Shown here: piece by piece, positions 46,001 through 59,226 of the stretch
Position numbering within the stretch: the stretch's first letter is position 1
How the letters are laid out: each line of letters opens with the position of its first letter
Source: Falciphora oryzae
Lineage: Eukaryota; Ascomycota; Sordariomycetes; Magnaporthales; Magnaporthaceae
Assembly: GCA_000733355.1 (NCBI GenBank)
Contig: JNVV01000001.1
Span: 2,562,219 to 2,626,218, forward strand
DNA: 64,000 nucleotides
Direction of reading: 5' to 3'
Notes under the pieces: model-generated
Told to the model about the DNA's origin: nothing
Seen by the model: the letters and a program-made list of their open reading frames with translations, nothing else
Databases searched by the model: none
Position numbers and translations under genes: made by a program

Positions 46001-49000
46001 ACAGCAACTGTCGAGGCGCCAAAGGCAGCCTTGACCATGTTCGAGCAGACCGGGTGGGGGCCGACCTCGATCCAGACCGTCGTCTCGTCGATCGCGCCAG
46101 ACTGCTGGGCAGAGACAAGTCCGCCGAGGAAGTTGACAGCCTCGCGAGCGTGATCGCGCAGGTACTTGGGGTTGATGGGCTCGTTCTCAACAAGCTTGCC
46201 CAGCAGGGGCGAGATAATGGGCACCTTGGGCAGGTTGAAGCGCACCGAGCGCGCCAGCTTCTCGAACTCATCCAGGATGGGCTCCACCTGAGCCGAGTGG
46301 AAGGCGAAGGGCACCTTGAGCTGCGTGCACTTGAAACTGGCAGCCGTCAGCTGCTGAGCGATCTCGGCCATCTCAGCGGCCTCACCACTGAGGACGGTCT
46401 CGCGCGGGCCGTTGATGCAAGCCACGTTGGTGGTAACGGCCTTATCGCCGAGGGCATCCTGGACGACGGAGACAGCACCCTGGACAGCCAGCATGGCATG
46501 GGTGCCGGCAGTGCACTTCTCAACGAGAAGCTGAGCACGAGCTCCAACCAGGTAGATGGCGTCACTGGCAGACAGAACACCGGCCACGTTCAGCGCGGCA
46601 TACTCGCCAAGGCTGTGGCCGAGGACGGCAGAGGGCTTGACGTCCCACGAGATCCAGAGGCGGGCAAGAGCCATCTCGAAGCACGCGAGGCCGAGCTGGA
46701 CCACGACAGGGGACAGCTTGGACACATCCGGCTCGCTGCCGTCAATGAGCGGCATGAACGAGGGGAAGCCGTGGATCTGGGCAATGTGGTCGAACTCGTT
46801 GATGCTCTGGTGGAACACCGAGTGGTTCGCGTACAGCTCCTTGCCGAGGCCGGCGTAGTGCGAGCCCTGGCCAGTGAACAGGAAGGCAACCTTGGGCTGC
46901 TCCGAGGACACAGGGACAAAGTTCTCCTGGAGGCGGGCGCTCAGAAGCTGCTTGGCCTCGGCCAGGTCGCTCGCCGCGACGTTCATGCGCCAGTAGTGCT
47001 GCTGGCGACGGGCAGTCGTGGTGTAGGCCAGGTGCGACAGCGGGGTGTCGGGGTGCTTCTCGATCCACGAGACCATGCGCTCGGCGTTGTTGAGCATCGA
47101 GGTCTTGGACTTGCCCGTGATGGTGACAACGTGGACGCTGCGCGGATCCGGGGTGGTCGGCTCCAGAACAGGAGCGTCCTCCAGCAGCAGGCCGGTGTTG
47201 CCACCCGCAGCGCTGAAGTTGTTGATGAAGACGCGCCTCAGCTTGCCGTCTCGCCTCTTGAAGGGTGTCATGTGGAAGGCAATGTTGACGTTGCGCTCCG
47301 ACAGATCCTTGGGGAAGGTCTTGTTGATGACGGACCCCTTCTTGATGCCGACGTGCGGCGGGATCGCGTTGTTCTGGAGCATCAGAAGCACCTTGCACAG
47401 CGCCGTGATGCCGGAAGCAGCTTCACCGTGGCCCAGGTTTGCCTTCACCGCACCGAGGTAGAGCGGGCGGTCGGCCGACCGCTTCCTGTTGGCGGGCGCG
47501 AAGACATCGGTGACCGACACCATCTCGGTGCCGTCACCAGCCTGGGTGCCAGTGCCGTGCATCTCGACGTAGTCAACATCGAGCGGGTCCACGCCTGCCT
47601 CATCGAGGATGGCGGAGGAGAGGATGGACTGCGTCGGCCCGTGAGGGTGGGTGATGGAGATAGCGTCAGCCGAGTGGTTGGTGGCAGTGCCAAGGATGAC
47701 AGCCAGAACACGGTCGTTGTCCGCGATAGCGTCATCCAGCCTCTTGACGATGACCGAGGCGCAGCCGTCACCACGGCAGTAGCCATCAGCCTCGTTGTCG
47801 AAGGTGGCGCAGGGGCCCTTCTTGGACAGGAACTGGCCACGGCTGAGACCGGCGAAAATGTCCGAGTTGGTCATGCACGACAGACCACCGACAATCGCCG
47901 TGTCACAGTCACGGGCCCAGAGAGAGGAGCAGGCAACGTTCATCGCAGCGGCGCTGGACGAGCAGGCCGTGTCGATGTTCAGACTCGGCCCGCTGAAGCC
48001 GAAGTGGTAGTTGATCCTGCCGGGACCAAAGGCGCGGACACCACCCGTGATGTAGTAGGTGTCGACGGTCTGCGCCGCATTGATCTCACGCCAGTCGTCC
48101 GAGGTCTGGCCGTAGAAAGTGCCGATACGGTCCAGACGCGTCGAGGGCGTCCTGTTGGGCACGTATCCGCTCATCTCCAGGGCCTTGTAGGCCGTCGTCA
48201 GGGCCATCCTCTGCATGGGGTCGGTCTGGAAGGCCTCGCGGGGCGACATGTTGAAGAAGCGCGGGTCAAACATGCCCGGGTTCTCGATCCAGCAGCCGTA
48301 AGGCGTGTGGCTCGTGTTCACAGCCTTGCCGGTCGGGTCAACATGCGTGGCGACAGGGAACCGCTCTGGGGGCACCTCGCGGTGCACATCCAGGCCCTTG
48401 CACAGCAGCTCCCACAGCTTCTCGTGGTCTGCCGCGTCGGGGAACACGCCAGACATTCCGACGATGGCAAGCTTGCACCGGCCGCTCGACCCGTGGTTGC
48501 CAATGGGCGCCTGGCTCTCCATCGATATTTGCGCGGCTTGGCGCAGAGTGACTTCCAGCTCCGTCTCCGCCTTGAGCAGGTTGGCGAGAGTCGCTGCGTG
48601 CTGGGTCGGTCCAAAGGGAATGATTAGAGACGACTTGCCCGTGAATTCGCGGGCCTGCTGCAGGCAGCCGTCGAGGACCTTGCGGAAGCGCAGAGGCTTG
48701 GTGAGGATCTCGGTAACGACTGAAGTAAAGAGCGCCCTGGTGCTCGAGACGTCGAGCCAGGTGCCGCTCTCGCATGACATCACCTTGGACCGCGGCTTCG
48801 TGTTGACGAAAGCATCAACCACGGCGGGGCTATCGAGCTGCAGGATGCTCTCAACATCGGCCGCGCGGTGGAGGTGTGCGGCGTGATACGGGCCATAGAC
48901 CGGGATGGAGGTGGCCTTGGACGCGTACGTGGATGCAGCCCGGAACGCCCTGAGGGTCGACGGCGGACCCGAAATGGCGCAGTTGGCCGTTGACGTGGCG

Positions 49001-49805
49001 CTTACCCAAGCCCGGCTGGCTGGCGAAATACCCTGTCCGTGTAACAGTGCTCAGCATGGAGAACAGGGATCGGATAGCAGCATCGCATTGAGCAGGTGAC
49101 AGCTTACCTGCGAGGTGTGGAACTCTGAAATCTCCGCCTCAGCAGCCTCCTCAGTGAGGCCCGGGACGATGCAAGTCCAGCTCTCGGAACGGTCAGTGCT
49201 GGCCTCTAACCTCTCGGCCAGAGCGGCCACTTGCGAGCCCGTCCTGAACGCCATCAGGACGGTCTGAACGGCCAGCGGGACCAGGCTGGACACGGACGTC
49301 GTGGAGGCGATAGCCGAGGCTGCGAACAGGCCCGAGCACAAGCCGACAAGGTGGGTGTTCTCGTGTTGCGTGACATCTTCATAGTGCTTCTCGGCGTGGC
49401 TTTTTTGCGGCGGGGAACAATCACGATTAGCATGGCGGTCCCGGCAGTCGTGCCTCTCCACCCCCACCCCCATCCCTGCGCGTAGCCGCATGTAGACGCG
49501 TTTGAAACTCACTCAATGTAGTCGACAAGCTGCGAAAGAGCGAGGAGGGCGCTGTCGATCCCCGAGTGCTTGATGGCCTGGGAGTGATAGCGCTCGTTGA
49601 GTTGGCGCAGGTTGCGGAAAATGGGCAGCTTCGATCGCTCCAGCCTTGGTAGCCTGTCGACCTCAGCCCTCAGAGCCTCGCCAGCCTGGTCGAGAAAGGC
49701 CTTAGCTAGGATGCCCTGGTCCTCACGCCTGTAGAAGTCGGCGAGGAACCCGTGGGTGTCGAGTGATTGGTCTCCGAAGAGAAGGAACACCAGCAGCTTC
49801 TCCAT
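43034..49805 (-). CDS. PKS1: Non-reducing polyketide synthase for DHN melanin (SAT-KS-AT-PT-ACP-ACP-TE)
   Basis: Predicted cytosolic iterative synthase making 1,3,6,8-tetrahydroxynaphthalene from acetyl/malonyl-CoA. Exons (minus) 49805-49513, 49399-49108, 49032-43147 and 43075-43034 join in phase to 2170 residues. The SAT domain has GLCSG with Cys119 and a His245 region (GPYH). KS (about 381-800) has Cys552 in DTACSSS, His687 and His730. AT has Ser1002 in GHSLGE and His1107. The product-template domain has His1329 (TGHLVNG) and Asp1516 (PYWIDS). Two ACPs carry phosphopantetheine serines Ser1691 and Ser1817 in DSLMSL, separated by an acidic Ser-rich linker. The TE/Claisen cyclase has Ser2000 in GWSAGG and His2149 in GNHFSMM. 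The order and the tandem ACPs match Alb1/Pks1/WA pigment synthases. All active-site residues checked are intact. The adjacent oxidase and AflR-type regulator share its strand. Retention of intron 3 would replace the last 13 residues with two. Confidence 0.96.
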
Positions 49806-49914
49806 TGTGAGGGATGAGTTGGCTGGAATCTCTCTTTGTGGATGTGTGGTGGTGAACCTTGGATGGATGCTAAGTATTGAATCAACAGCCCCTGGTGAGA
49901 AGCCGTCGACGAGG

Positions 49915-49922
49915 CTTATATA
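49915..49922 (-). promoter_or_regulatory. TATA element of the polyketide synthase gene
   Basis: TATATAAG on the minus strand about 110 bases upstream of the synthase ATG, a position that suits a core promoter with a short leader. Confidence 0.5.
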
Positions 49923-50244
49923 TCTGTATGAGACCTCTCGGACTGGATCGGCAACCCGGGTCAGGGTGGACCAAAAATACCATCCGAGATGTCATATCGT
50001 CCGTCGATACTAGGGCGCATCTAACACCTGCGTCCACGCCCAAGCTAGTGGGGCCTGCCCGTCCCTGGACAAGCACACGACGGCAGGAGCAAGAGGAGGA
50101 GGGTGTGAAGGGGCAGGATGGGACCAGAAGGGCGTGTGAGCATCATGTCGGCGGAGGTCTGAGGGCAAGGGGCACTGGCCAGGGATCCCGTAGCGACACG
50201 CCCCTCATCACTCCAACCGTCGACGCCCCGTCTCGACTGTGCTG

Positions 50245-50262
50245 TTTTTTTTTTTTTTTTTT
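50245..50262. repeat. Poly-T tract, 18 nt
   Basis: Uninterrupted T run about 440 bases upstream of the synthase start, followed by further T-rich sequence to about 50340. Confidence 0.9.
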
Positions 50263-53200
50263 GGATTATTCTTATTTTTATTTTTTTTTATTTCTTTTGT
50301 CATTTTATCTCTGCAGATTTTTTTTCTTTCTTCTTTTCCTGTCTTCCCTCTAGCCCCCTTCCGGTGGGAACAGCGTGGCTCGGCGTTTGTGGAGCTTCGG
50401 TGACCGAGCGCTCATGAATGATAATCATCTGCTTGCCTGATTCGGACACGTCCCCCAGCCGATTGCACGGCAGCCACTCGGCCCATCCACCTGGGGAGGC
50501 ATTTGTCCATTGCTGACATTCTTCCCACGGGGATCGCGCGGCACACCCCCGGAAGGACTACAGAAGCTGAGCCAGATTCAACCTTGGCAGTCCGGAGGTA
50601 CGAAGGCCTGCAAGGGCGGGGAACAACATCCTAGAGACACAGCCATGACGAAAGTCCAGAAGCCGGCGAGGCAGGGAGATATCGGTGTGAGACGGGCGGC
50701 TGGCACCAGTGGTTGGCGGTAATGAAGCCCGCTCCCAGGCAACCCCCCAATCCTCTCCGGCCATGATATCGCATCAGCAGGTGTGGGCGTGGACCGAGGG
50801 CCATCGGGACTGTCCCACATGCGGCGGACAGACAAGATGGACATGGCCTGCAGGCATACCCACCGCGCAGGCTGGACTGTGCCACCGCAGCAGCACCGGC
50901 CTGGCAGGCAAGCTGCCTGGCCTGGCCACGGCGTGGGACGACGTTTCGTGGGTTTTCTCCAGCAGGGCAGCGCGGGGACCGAAGGCAGGGCCTGAAACCC
51001 AGAAGGCGCTGGAGTCTGGTGCCGGAAGGGCAGCGAAGCGCCTACCGGCCGCTGGTATTATTGTTTCAGCACCGTCGAACATGCTCGATGGGGGGCGAGA
51101 TGGGATGGCGGCTCGGCACTGTCGAGCGGACGGCGGCCAGGCCTCGAGCCATCGCTCCCCGCCGCTGCTGCGGATGCTGCTGTTCCTGGCGCTGGTGGTG
51201 CTGCCATTGCTGCTGCAGGCTGCGCGCGCTGAAACAGGTGCCCAATACGAGCAGCGGCACAGAGCTCAGACCCAGGGGAGGGAGCGTACGTCGGCGGCGG
51301 CAGGGCGGCAGCGGTGCGGTCGTTGGTGGTCCGGTACGTATCGCCCAGGGCCGGCCTGACCCTTGCGGGCGGGCCAGAGTCTAATCCCACATTGGGGATC
51401 GCGTGGTGTTTGTCCGGCCGGAGTTCCCCAAGCCCATCAGCGGAGGCGAAATGAGTCCCCCAGCGAGCGACGCCCGCTCCAAGGCAGCACTCGATCCATA
51501 GCATGTATGTCGGCCAATGGTGTGGAAATTTAGCCGCAGCCGGTGGGAATGATGATGCCATCGACTGCCAATATCGATTTCGGCGTGATTCAGTGTGTTT
51601 GTCGAGGGCGGCATTGGGGACTGGAATTGGGAGCACAATAGAGCGCACTCGATCTCAGAGAAACAATGGGAAACGATCTGGGGGTTTCTCGCGCTAGCAC
51701 CCAAAGCGGGCAAGCGTGGCTGGCCAAGAGCTGACGCCCGGAGCCTCATTCAGAAGAAAAAGAAAGAGTGGGAGTGGCTCGCTGGCAAACGAGCAAACCG
51801 AGCCATCCGAAGACGACCCCAGGCACCGCTCCCAGGCAACAAGTCGCAGCAATGTTGCACTCTGAGGCCCCCGCCGGTAGGGCTAAGCCGGACAGTGCAG
51901 ACGGGATCGCGGAAGGATACCATGAGGGTACAGCCCGGCGGACTTTGCCAGCGCGGGCTCCACTCACACTTTCTGTCTCGCAGCATCAGAATTGACTGTT
52001 CCTGTCCTAGGCAAGGATCCTCCTGCCCGTGGGAGTAATTACTCTGTAAGCCTGGTGTCAGTGAGGAGGTAGGAGCAGGAGCCTGCAGAGGCTACCGCTA
52101 TCAACACGCCCCTCTCACAGCCGCCCTCCTCGTTCTATGCAAACCCCCGAATCATGGCAGCCGCCATGATTCCAAACCTGGCAAACGCCCCAAGCCCCTT
52201 GGTTCGCATCAGCCAGGCAGGGCTGCTGCTGCCACCGCTGCTGCAGAGAGCAAGAGGCTTGCACTGCCAGCAACGAGCTGCCGATGAATTTCGCTTCCTG
52301 GTGGGAAAGGCCCCGGCCACTCACGGGGTTTTTCCCCCTGACAGTTAGCGGACGCACTCTGACCTGACACTGGGACCGAGAGCGGCCCAGCGCGCGGTCG
52401 CCAGCACAGAGCTACCCCTAAAGCCGTAGAGCTGAGCGCCGATCGATATCCCACAGGAAAAGGAGTCCTCGACGGGGAGACGCATGCACTGCAAAAAGAC
52501 CTCCCGAAAACAGGGCCGCCAAGGTTGTGACCCTCCTGGGCGGAGGCCGGCGCGTGCGCGTTGGCCACGCACAAGCACCAGGTTCAACAGCAGGGACATG
52601 GATGGGGCAGTTCACAGAGCTCCTCTGCTGTGAGAGGCCTGGGTCGAGACGGGACTGACTGGATGCGAGCCTCGGCCGGCGGCACTGTCGCTTGTCATGG
52701 TCTGGAGCGGGCGGGAAAACGGCCTAGCGGGAGCGGACTCGTTCAGCTCAGGGCGGATTTGGGCGGTTCCTGCAGTGGTCTGGTCCCCTTTTGGAGCTCC
52801 CCGATAGTTGCATACTCTATTCTTTTTTGGGCACATGGCGAATCCGGCAACCTCGTCCTTTCTGCCAGCGCCCAGCCTCTTCCGACCGCATCACACCCCA
52901 TCCGCTTTGGGCCTGAACCTTGCGAATCTTCAGCCATCAACAAGCCTCTTCAGCAATGTCGAGTTGATTGTGAGAGGTGACAAGCCGGATCGATAAACCC
53001 GACTTCATACAGGGCATAGGTCGACGACATTGTCGCCAAGAGCCTCCCCGACGTGGAGGTCAGCCTCTCCGCACCCGAGACCAAGAGTCTTTCTCCAACT
53101 GGAAGCTTTTTTTTCCTCTTCGATCTGCTGCGCCGCGTGACTTGCGTCATAAGCAGCCCCCAATTCGGGACCGTGGGAATGGCTCTGGGGGAAGAAGAAA

Positions 53201-56200
53201 AAACGGGAGTGTCGATCGACGATCAACGATTAACATCAAAAGCCAAGATACCCGACTTCCACACGATTTGCCATTGTGATCAGAATGCAACCTTCATCAG
53301 TCTGCGAACTCTACCATCCGCATTCGGACTCATGTCAGGTGAAGGCAGGGAAAAACAAGGTTGGGCGCTTTCGCTTTTTCGTTTCTTCCCCGCAGCCAGG
53401 GCATATCGGGGCAGCCTGATTGGAACCCCAATTGTCCTGATTCCTTCCTATCCATTCCCTCTTTCTTTTCTTGTAGCCATTTCTTGTCTTTTCTTGTGTC
53501 CTTTTTGGTTTTCACCTTACCCAGTCGGCTCACACTTATTGGGGACATGCATGCGACTGCAGACTTTTATTTGAGGAACGTGCCCGCAGCCAGGTTCTCT
53601 GCCAGCCTCCCTTTTTCCAATCTGGACTCGGGCCTCTTCTTTACGTTCTAGTCTCTGCACCACGGGCATCAGTCCATGACTGGTGGCTTTTTCCTTTGCT
53701 TCCTTTCTTCTTCCGCCCTGCCCACGCCCATGATGAGACGACTCCAGCAAACGAAGGAATAAGATCAATAATAAAAATAAAGCAAAAGGCACACGTGCTG
53801 AGGTCAGCGAGCCCGAGCTGGCGGGACAGGCACCGGATTCCTTCGCGGGACCCTGCCTGGCAGCACGGCGTCTGCTGCCGCCGTCAGACAGGGCATGGCT
53901 GGTATATCCCGGACATGGTGTACGTGTCTGTGAGCTCCAGTGGCGATGCGCTGCGGGGGCCTGTCCGCCTTGGCCTTGCACGCCCGGCTAAGTGCATGGC
54001 ATCTTTTTCTGCCCTGCTTATTTTTAGCTTTAGCGTTATTCCTCCATCTTGCACGCTCCGCCCTGCCACGTACAGCACGCTTCCTCTCTCGTTAGCCGCC
54101 AAAAGCTGACACTGCAAGCACTGCGCACCCTGCCCCGGAAGAAGAAAGGCTTCATATCAGGTCCGAGGGGCTGATTTCAAAGCCAACGGACATGACAGCG
54201 TTGTCAAAAAGACAAAAGACAAACAACGTTAGCCGCCTTGCATGTCCATGTCGCCGTTGGCCGCTGACGGGGGCACTGACGTCTGGGACACAACAAGGGG
54301 ATTGGGATAAGCCAAGCGGCTGTCGACGGTCCTTTTTTTTCAGAATATGCGTCTAAGACACGAAAGAAATAATCCGAGTTTGCATTTCCAAGTCCCAAGG
54401 AGGGGGCTTGAAGGCGTCACCGGAGAGACCACCATCCGGGCGATAACGCCTACTGGTCCGTATCCAGCCTGGCGTGGCCCTTCCGAGGCGTCTGGCAGTT
54501 CCAGCCAGGGACGGGCGTATCGCTGCCCTGCGCAGATCCATACCCTACACTCCCATGCACAGCCGAGCCATCCTGCCCGACCCGACCAGGCTCTCAGCCT
54601 TCTTTTTTTTTCCCTGCTGCTCCTTGGGCCTACCTACAGACCCTTTTGCTTATCGCACCTCCTTCCTCCTCGCTGGCTCTCGCTTACTTTTTCTCTTATC
54701 CCTCTAGCCCGGCAGACGACAAATCACGGCCGTCCCGTCTGCGGCTTGGTCTCGACCGTTGGCCCGCCGCACCCTGACAGCAGGCGAAGCAGGAACGGCG
54801 CGCCGGACGTCCGGTCTCGTCCTTCCCACCCACTTACTCGCCCACTCGCCACTTTCTTACCCAGCGGTGCGGATAGGTCTGCGCCGCATCGAAGATCGTG
54901 ACAGCTCATTGGGTCTCCTGTTGTGATCTTTCGGTTTGACTGTCTTCTTTCTTTTTTTTTTTTCTCGTTTCCCACTTGTCCCCTTTCTCCACCTCCCCGG
55001 CCTTAGACTTAATCCTATTGTGGTAATCATGGCGCCAGGGAGGGGCGTGTGCATCCCACCCGCAGGCACAGTCGACTCTCGTCCCGGCCGGCTTCCTCGC
55101 CATCGTCGCATTGGTTCCGCCTGCGGCAGCGCCCGATTTGCTGGCTAGTGCCATGCTTCGCTGTTGCTTCTGTCTTCCTAGTCCCTTCATCTTCTGCCCC
55201 TTTTGCGGCCTTCCTTTGGTCCGTTCATGGTTCTCCCGAACGACCTCGGCCTGCAGACGGCGACGCTGGGCTCATGTGTGTGCACTTGTGCTGCTGATGC
55301 TGCTGCAGTGCTGCAGCACCGTCAAAAGGCCCGGTTCAAAGGACAAGGCAGGCTAGGCGGGCAGCAGCATAGGCAAGGACCGACTGCTTGCTGCAAGTTG
55401 TGCATCAGCACTAAATCCACATCGTCGGTGCTGTCAGGACGAACGCCCAGCACGCCACCGCAAATCATCTGGACGGATGGTCTCAGGCATGTGGGCTTTG
55501 CACTATCTTCTGTTTCACTGAATCCTCAAGCCCTGCAAGCTTACCCGGCCCCTTTGTGCGTAGCATCTGTCCCGGCTTCCCTCGCAAGACGTTTCCCTTT
55601 TCCTCTTCGCCCGGCCTTTTGCCCATAATACTTGCCATTGCTCCTAACGGCGGGCATGCTGAGGAGAGACTGGCGTAAGACGGATAAAGCCTACCGAAAG
55701 TTGGGCCTGCAGGATTTGATGTACATTGTAGCCCAGGGGCGTAATGCTGTGGTGAACCCTTCCCGTCCCGTTGACGGCAGCCCGCACTGCGGCCAGTGTT
55801 CCGATGAGGCGGGAGAGGATCAAGAGACTGACTGCCCAAAAGTGACATTGCACAACTCAACCCTGGGCTGCCAGATTTAGCCGGGCACGACTATCACAAG
55901 CCAGGCCCCACGGCGCCGACTACAATGTGTTGTTTTTTTTAGGCCGGTGACAGAACCCACGCTTGACATCTCGTCTTTCGTCCTCTCCCGGTGGCCCTGT
56001 GGCTTCTCCGCGCCGGGGATAACGAGATACAGGACCGCCCCATCGCCACATGTCCCATGGCCGACTGGCCCCTTCGATAGCTGCACCAGCCTCTTCGCTT
56101 GTGTTCATGTTTTGACTGGTCCGGTCCTGCTGAAAGAAACCCTCACCCCCTCCCCCTTCGCCTGTATGTGCGTCCCGGGGCTTCGTGCCTGCATGCTTAT

Positions 56201-58458
56201 CAGGATCTTGGGAGACAGTTGGCCCGTCTGAATCGCCTCCTCCTGACAAACACACGCATTCGTTTGTTTTCGTCCTTGGCATTGACGTATCTCCAGGCCG
56301 AGCAGAGCATCAAGGGTTTGCAGGACGGACGGCGCACACTCCGGGATGGAAAGCAAAGAATTGGCCAAGCAGGACTGCCCACGGTCCCGACCGAATCCTA
56401 CTCCCATGTGCAAACCGACCATAGGCAGAAAGAGAAGCAGCAAAGACAGCAGGTCCTAGCTTGCATGTGTCTCCGTCACCACGTCAGTCTTATCATCCTT
56501 CTGTGTAATGCCGCCCGCGGGCAGATAGCGTGACATCGTGGATATTATTCTCCGTCAAGCTTCCAGCATGCCTGCAGAGTCTTGTCAATACACCCGACGC
56601 AAGAGGAGTGTATGATGGTCCATGTCTCCCTCCTCATCCGGCCGGCATCGGGGCGGTGGGATGGGCATGGCATCAGCCGCTCGCTGCCCATCGGACAATA
56701 CCCAGCAAAAAAAGACCCCCACTCCTTCTTCTGCCTTGCACACAGCAAACACACCCCATTCTTGGCTAGTTCGGTGGCCGCCAGCCCCGCCGGTTGCCTG
56801 TCAGCCAACTGATGGAAACACTTCTAGATGGTCCGCCGAAAGAGGCCGGCCTCGAGCCGTGTGCGTTCCGGTTGGCTTACAAACGCTTCTTTTTTTACTC
56901 GATAACAAAGGCCAACCAACTAGACTAAACCCCAATGGTCCCAAACCACCGATGACAACACCCCTTTCCGCCCGCCCGGCCGGTCCGGTAGGACAACCCC
57001 CAAAGCGCCACACTGCCATGTGTTGATCCGCTTTTGTATATACCTAGCTTCCTGCGGCTGGATTGGGAAATCCCTCTTGTCCTCCCCTCCCCAATCCAGC
57101 CCCGTTCATGCATCCCGGTTATCGCGACTCTTGAATGGCCTGAACGACGAATGCGTCCTTCTTCGCGCATCATAACAGCTCACACCGCCGGACCCTTCAA
57201 AAACCCACAGCCAGTAGGTCCCTTCCCTCACCGGCTTTCACACATTGGTCCGGCCGGGGCCGACATTCGGGACCGTACGACTGTGGCTTTTTTTATTCTT
57301 CTTTCGGTCGATCCTTCTCGGCCATCCAAGGGGGAAAGAAGGAATGGATGTCGGGCGTGCCCGCATGTGTTGTGGGATTTGCCCCTGGCGTATTTGGCTG
57401 GGGATTAGCCGTTCCTCTTTTTTTTTTGCTTTCCCCAGGCGCCACCTCATCCCTCTCCCCGCACCGCAAAGATGGCCCTTAGCCTGTCGACGGACTGCCT
57501 TGCCTTGTCTATCCCCTCAAGTGCCATTAGACGGCGGAGTGCAGATCTTTCCTCCCAGCCAACCATATATTTTTATCAAGGATAAATTCGGGGATTCTTT
57601 TCCTATTCCAACCACCCTTTTCTCGTTTGGGCCTCCGCTGTCTAACGGCACTCAAGGGGATGCATAGAGCGGCATTCTCACACCCCCCTCCTTTTATCCT
57701 CTCGTCCTTGCTCCCCGTGGATGTGATGTTTTGTTGTTTTTCAAGACGACGTGGTTAGCGCAGCTCTCCCAACTTCCATTCTTTGGCCCTTGTGATGTTG
57801 TCGACGGGCTCGGTAAGCAAAGAAGGGATGGGGTCCCTGTTGATCAGCAACTAACGAGACAAAGGCCCGGAGGAAACCCATCCGGCAACGCTGGAATACC
57901 ACCGGTGAAGCCCCAGCTACTCTGCGCAAGTCTTGCTTTTTTTTCTGTTTTGCTCTTCACACTCCTTGTCCTTTCCCTCCCGCCTTTCCCTTCTCACTTC
58001 CCACCCTCTCCCGTCCGATGGCGTTCCAGACCGCCTTCTCCCAAGCCCAATCTCCTCGTCACACATAGCCTATACTCAAACAAGAGAGCCTGGAAGTGGT
58101 CGGGGTGCCGTGGCGTGACACCCTGCCAACCCGACCTGACCCCAAAGGGCCGCCGCCGAGTTCTACATATCCTGAGACAATCTTGCATGGCTAAACCCCC
58201 TTCGCCGTGGCCTCTGGTTGGCTCGCCGGCGACGTCTTGGACCCAAAGCGTCCAGTCACGTTCACCTGGAGCCGCCCGTTTTTCTCTCTCTCTCCCTCTC
58301 CCCGCCAACCACCCCCGGAAGTGGTACGTAAGTCGAGGGTCCGTAAGGTATACATTGCGTGGGGTTGAATGAAAAGTTGGGAGGAAAAAAAAAACATAAG
58401 ACGGCCTTGACTTTCCTTCCCCTTCTCCTGCGGGAGGGGGTGTTATTGGGTTTCCGAA

Positions 58459-58477
58459 TTTTTTTTTTTTTTTTTTT
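58459..58477. repeat. Poly-T tract, 19 nt
   Basis: Uninterrupted T run about 1.9 kb downstream of the oxidase stop. Confidence 0.9.
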
Positions 58478-59194
58478 ACTCCCTCGTTTTCTCCTACCTT
58501 TGCGGCGGAACAGACTCGACTCCACAAAAAGCTTGGTTAAGTGCACAACACACAACAATCCCTCGTTTCCGCCGGACCAAGACGGGGTTTCCCCGGGAAT
58601 AGCAAGGGCGTTTTTTTACGATCTACGCTGCCAGAGAGAGAGTGGACGGGCCAACCGACGATGCTTTGATATGTTCGAGAAGAAAACGCGTTCGACACAC
58701 CGAGGAACCAGGCTGAAAAAAAGAGCAGGGCCGACCGTCAAAGCTCCTTTTTCCTGCTCTTTGACACGTCCCTGGCTCTGATTCCCACATGACAACATCG
58801 CCCATCGCCCGCGCGGCTTCTTCAGCTGCCTATTCCTGACAGCACACGATCGCAACACGATCCCGCTATTCCTTTTTTTTTTTTTCTTTTCTCGGTCGGC
58901 CGTTGTTTCCTCGCTTGGCCCGCTTTCACAAGCCCTTGAAACCCCCCGTCAGACCGCTTGATCCTTCTCACGGGCAACCCAACCACACGCACATACGCAC
59001 ACGCCCTTTCCTGGCCGACGCACAGGAGACGACAAACGCTCCGCCTCCCGTCGGTCGTTTTTTTTTTGGCCTTCCCGCGCAGGTCTACTGCACCACAGAC
59101 CCTTCCAGGGTCCCCGCAAATCGACCAGACTCGGGGTTACGAAGCACACTCCGTCGGCGCTCAACTCGGCTCGGAGCCTCCAGACCGACCCCTA

Positions 59195-59226
59195 TCGTCG
59201 TCGTCGTCGTCGTCATCGTCGTCGTC
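59195..59226. repeat. (TCG)n trinucleotide repeat
   Basis: Ten or so TCG units with one TCA variant. It lies in an open frame that would encode poly-Ser, but no other coding evidence surrounds it. Confidence 0.75.

Noticed and set aside
43102..48627. Long plus-strand open frame (about 1841 codons) opposite the synthase
   Set aside because: It is the antisense of an exon with complete catalytic motifs; its translation has no domain and mirrors codon bias.
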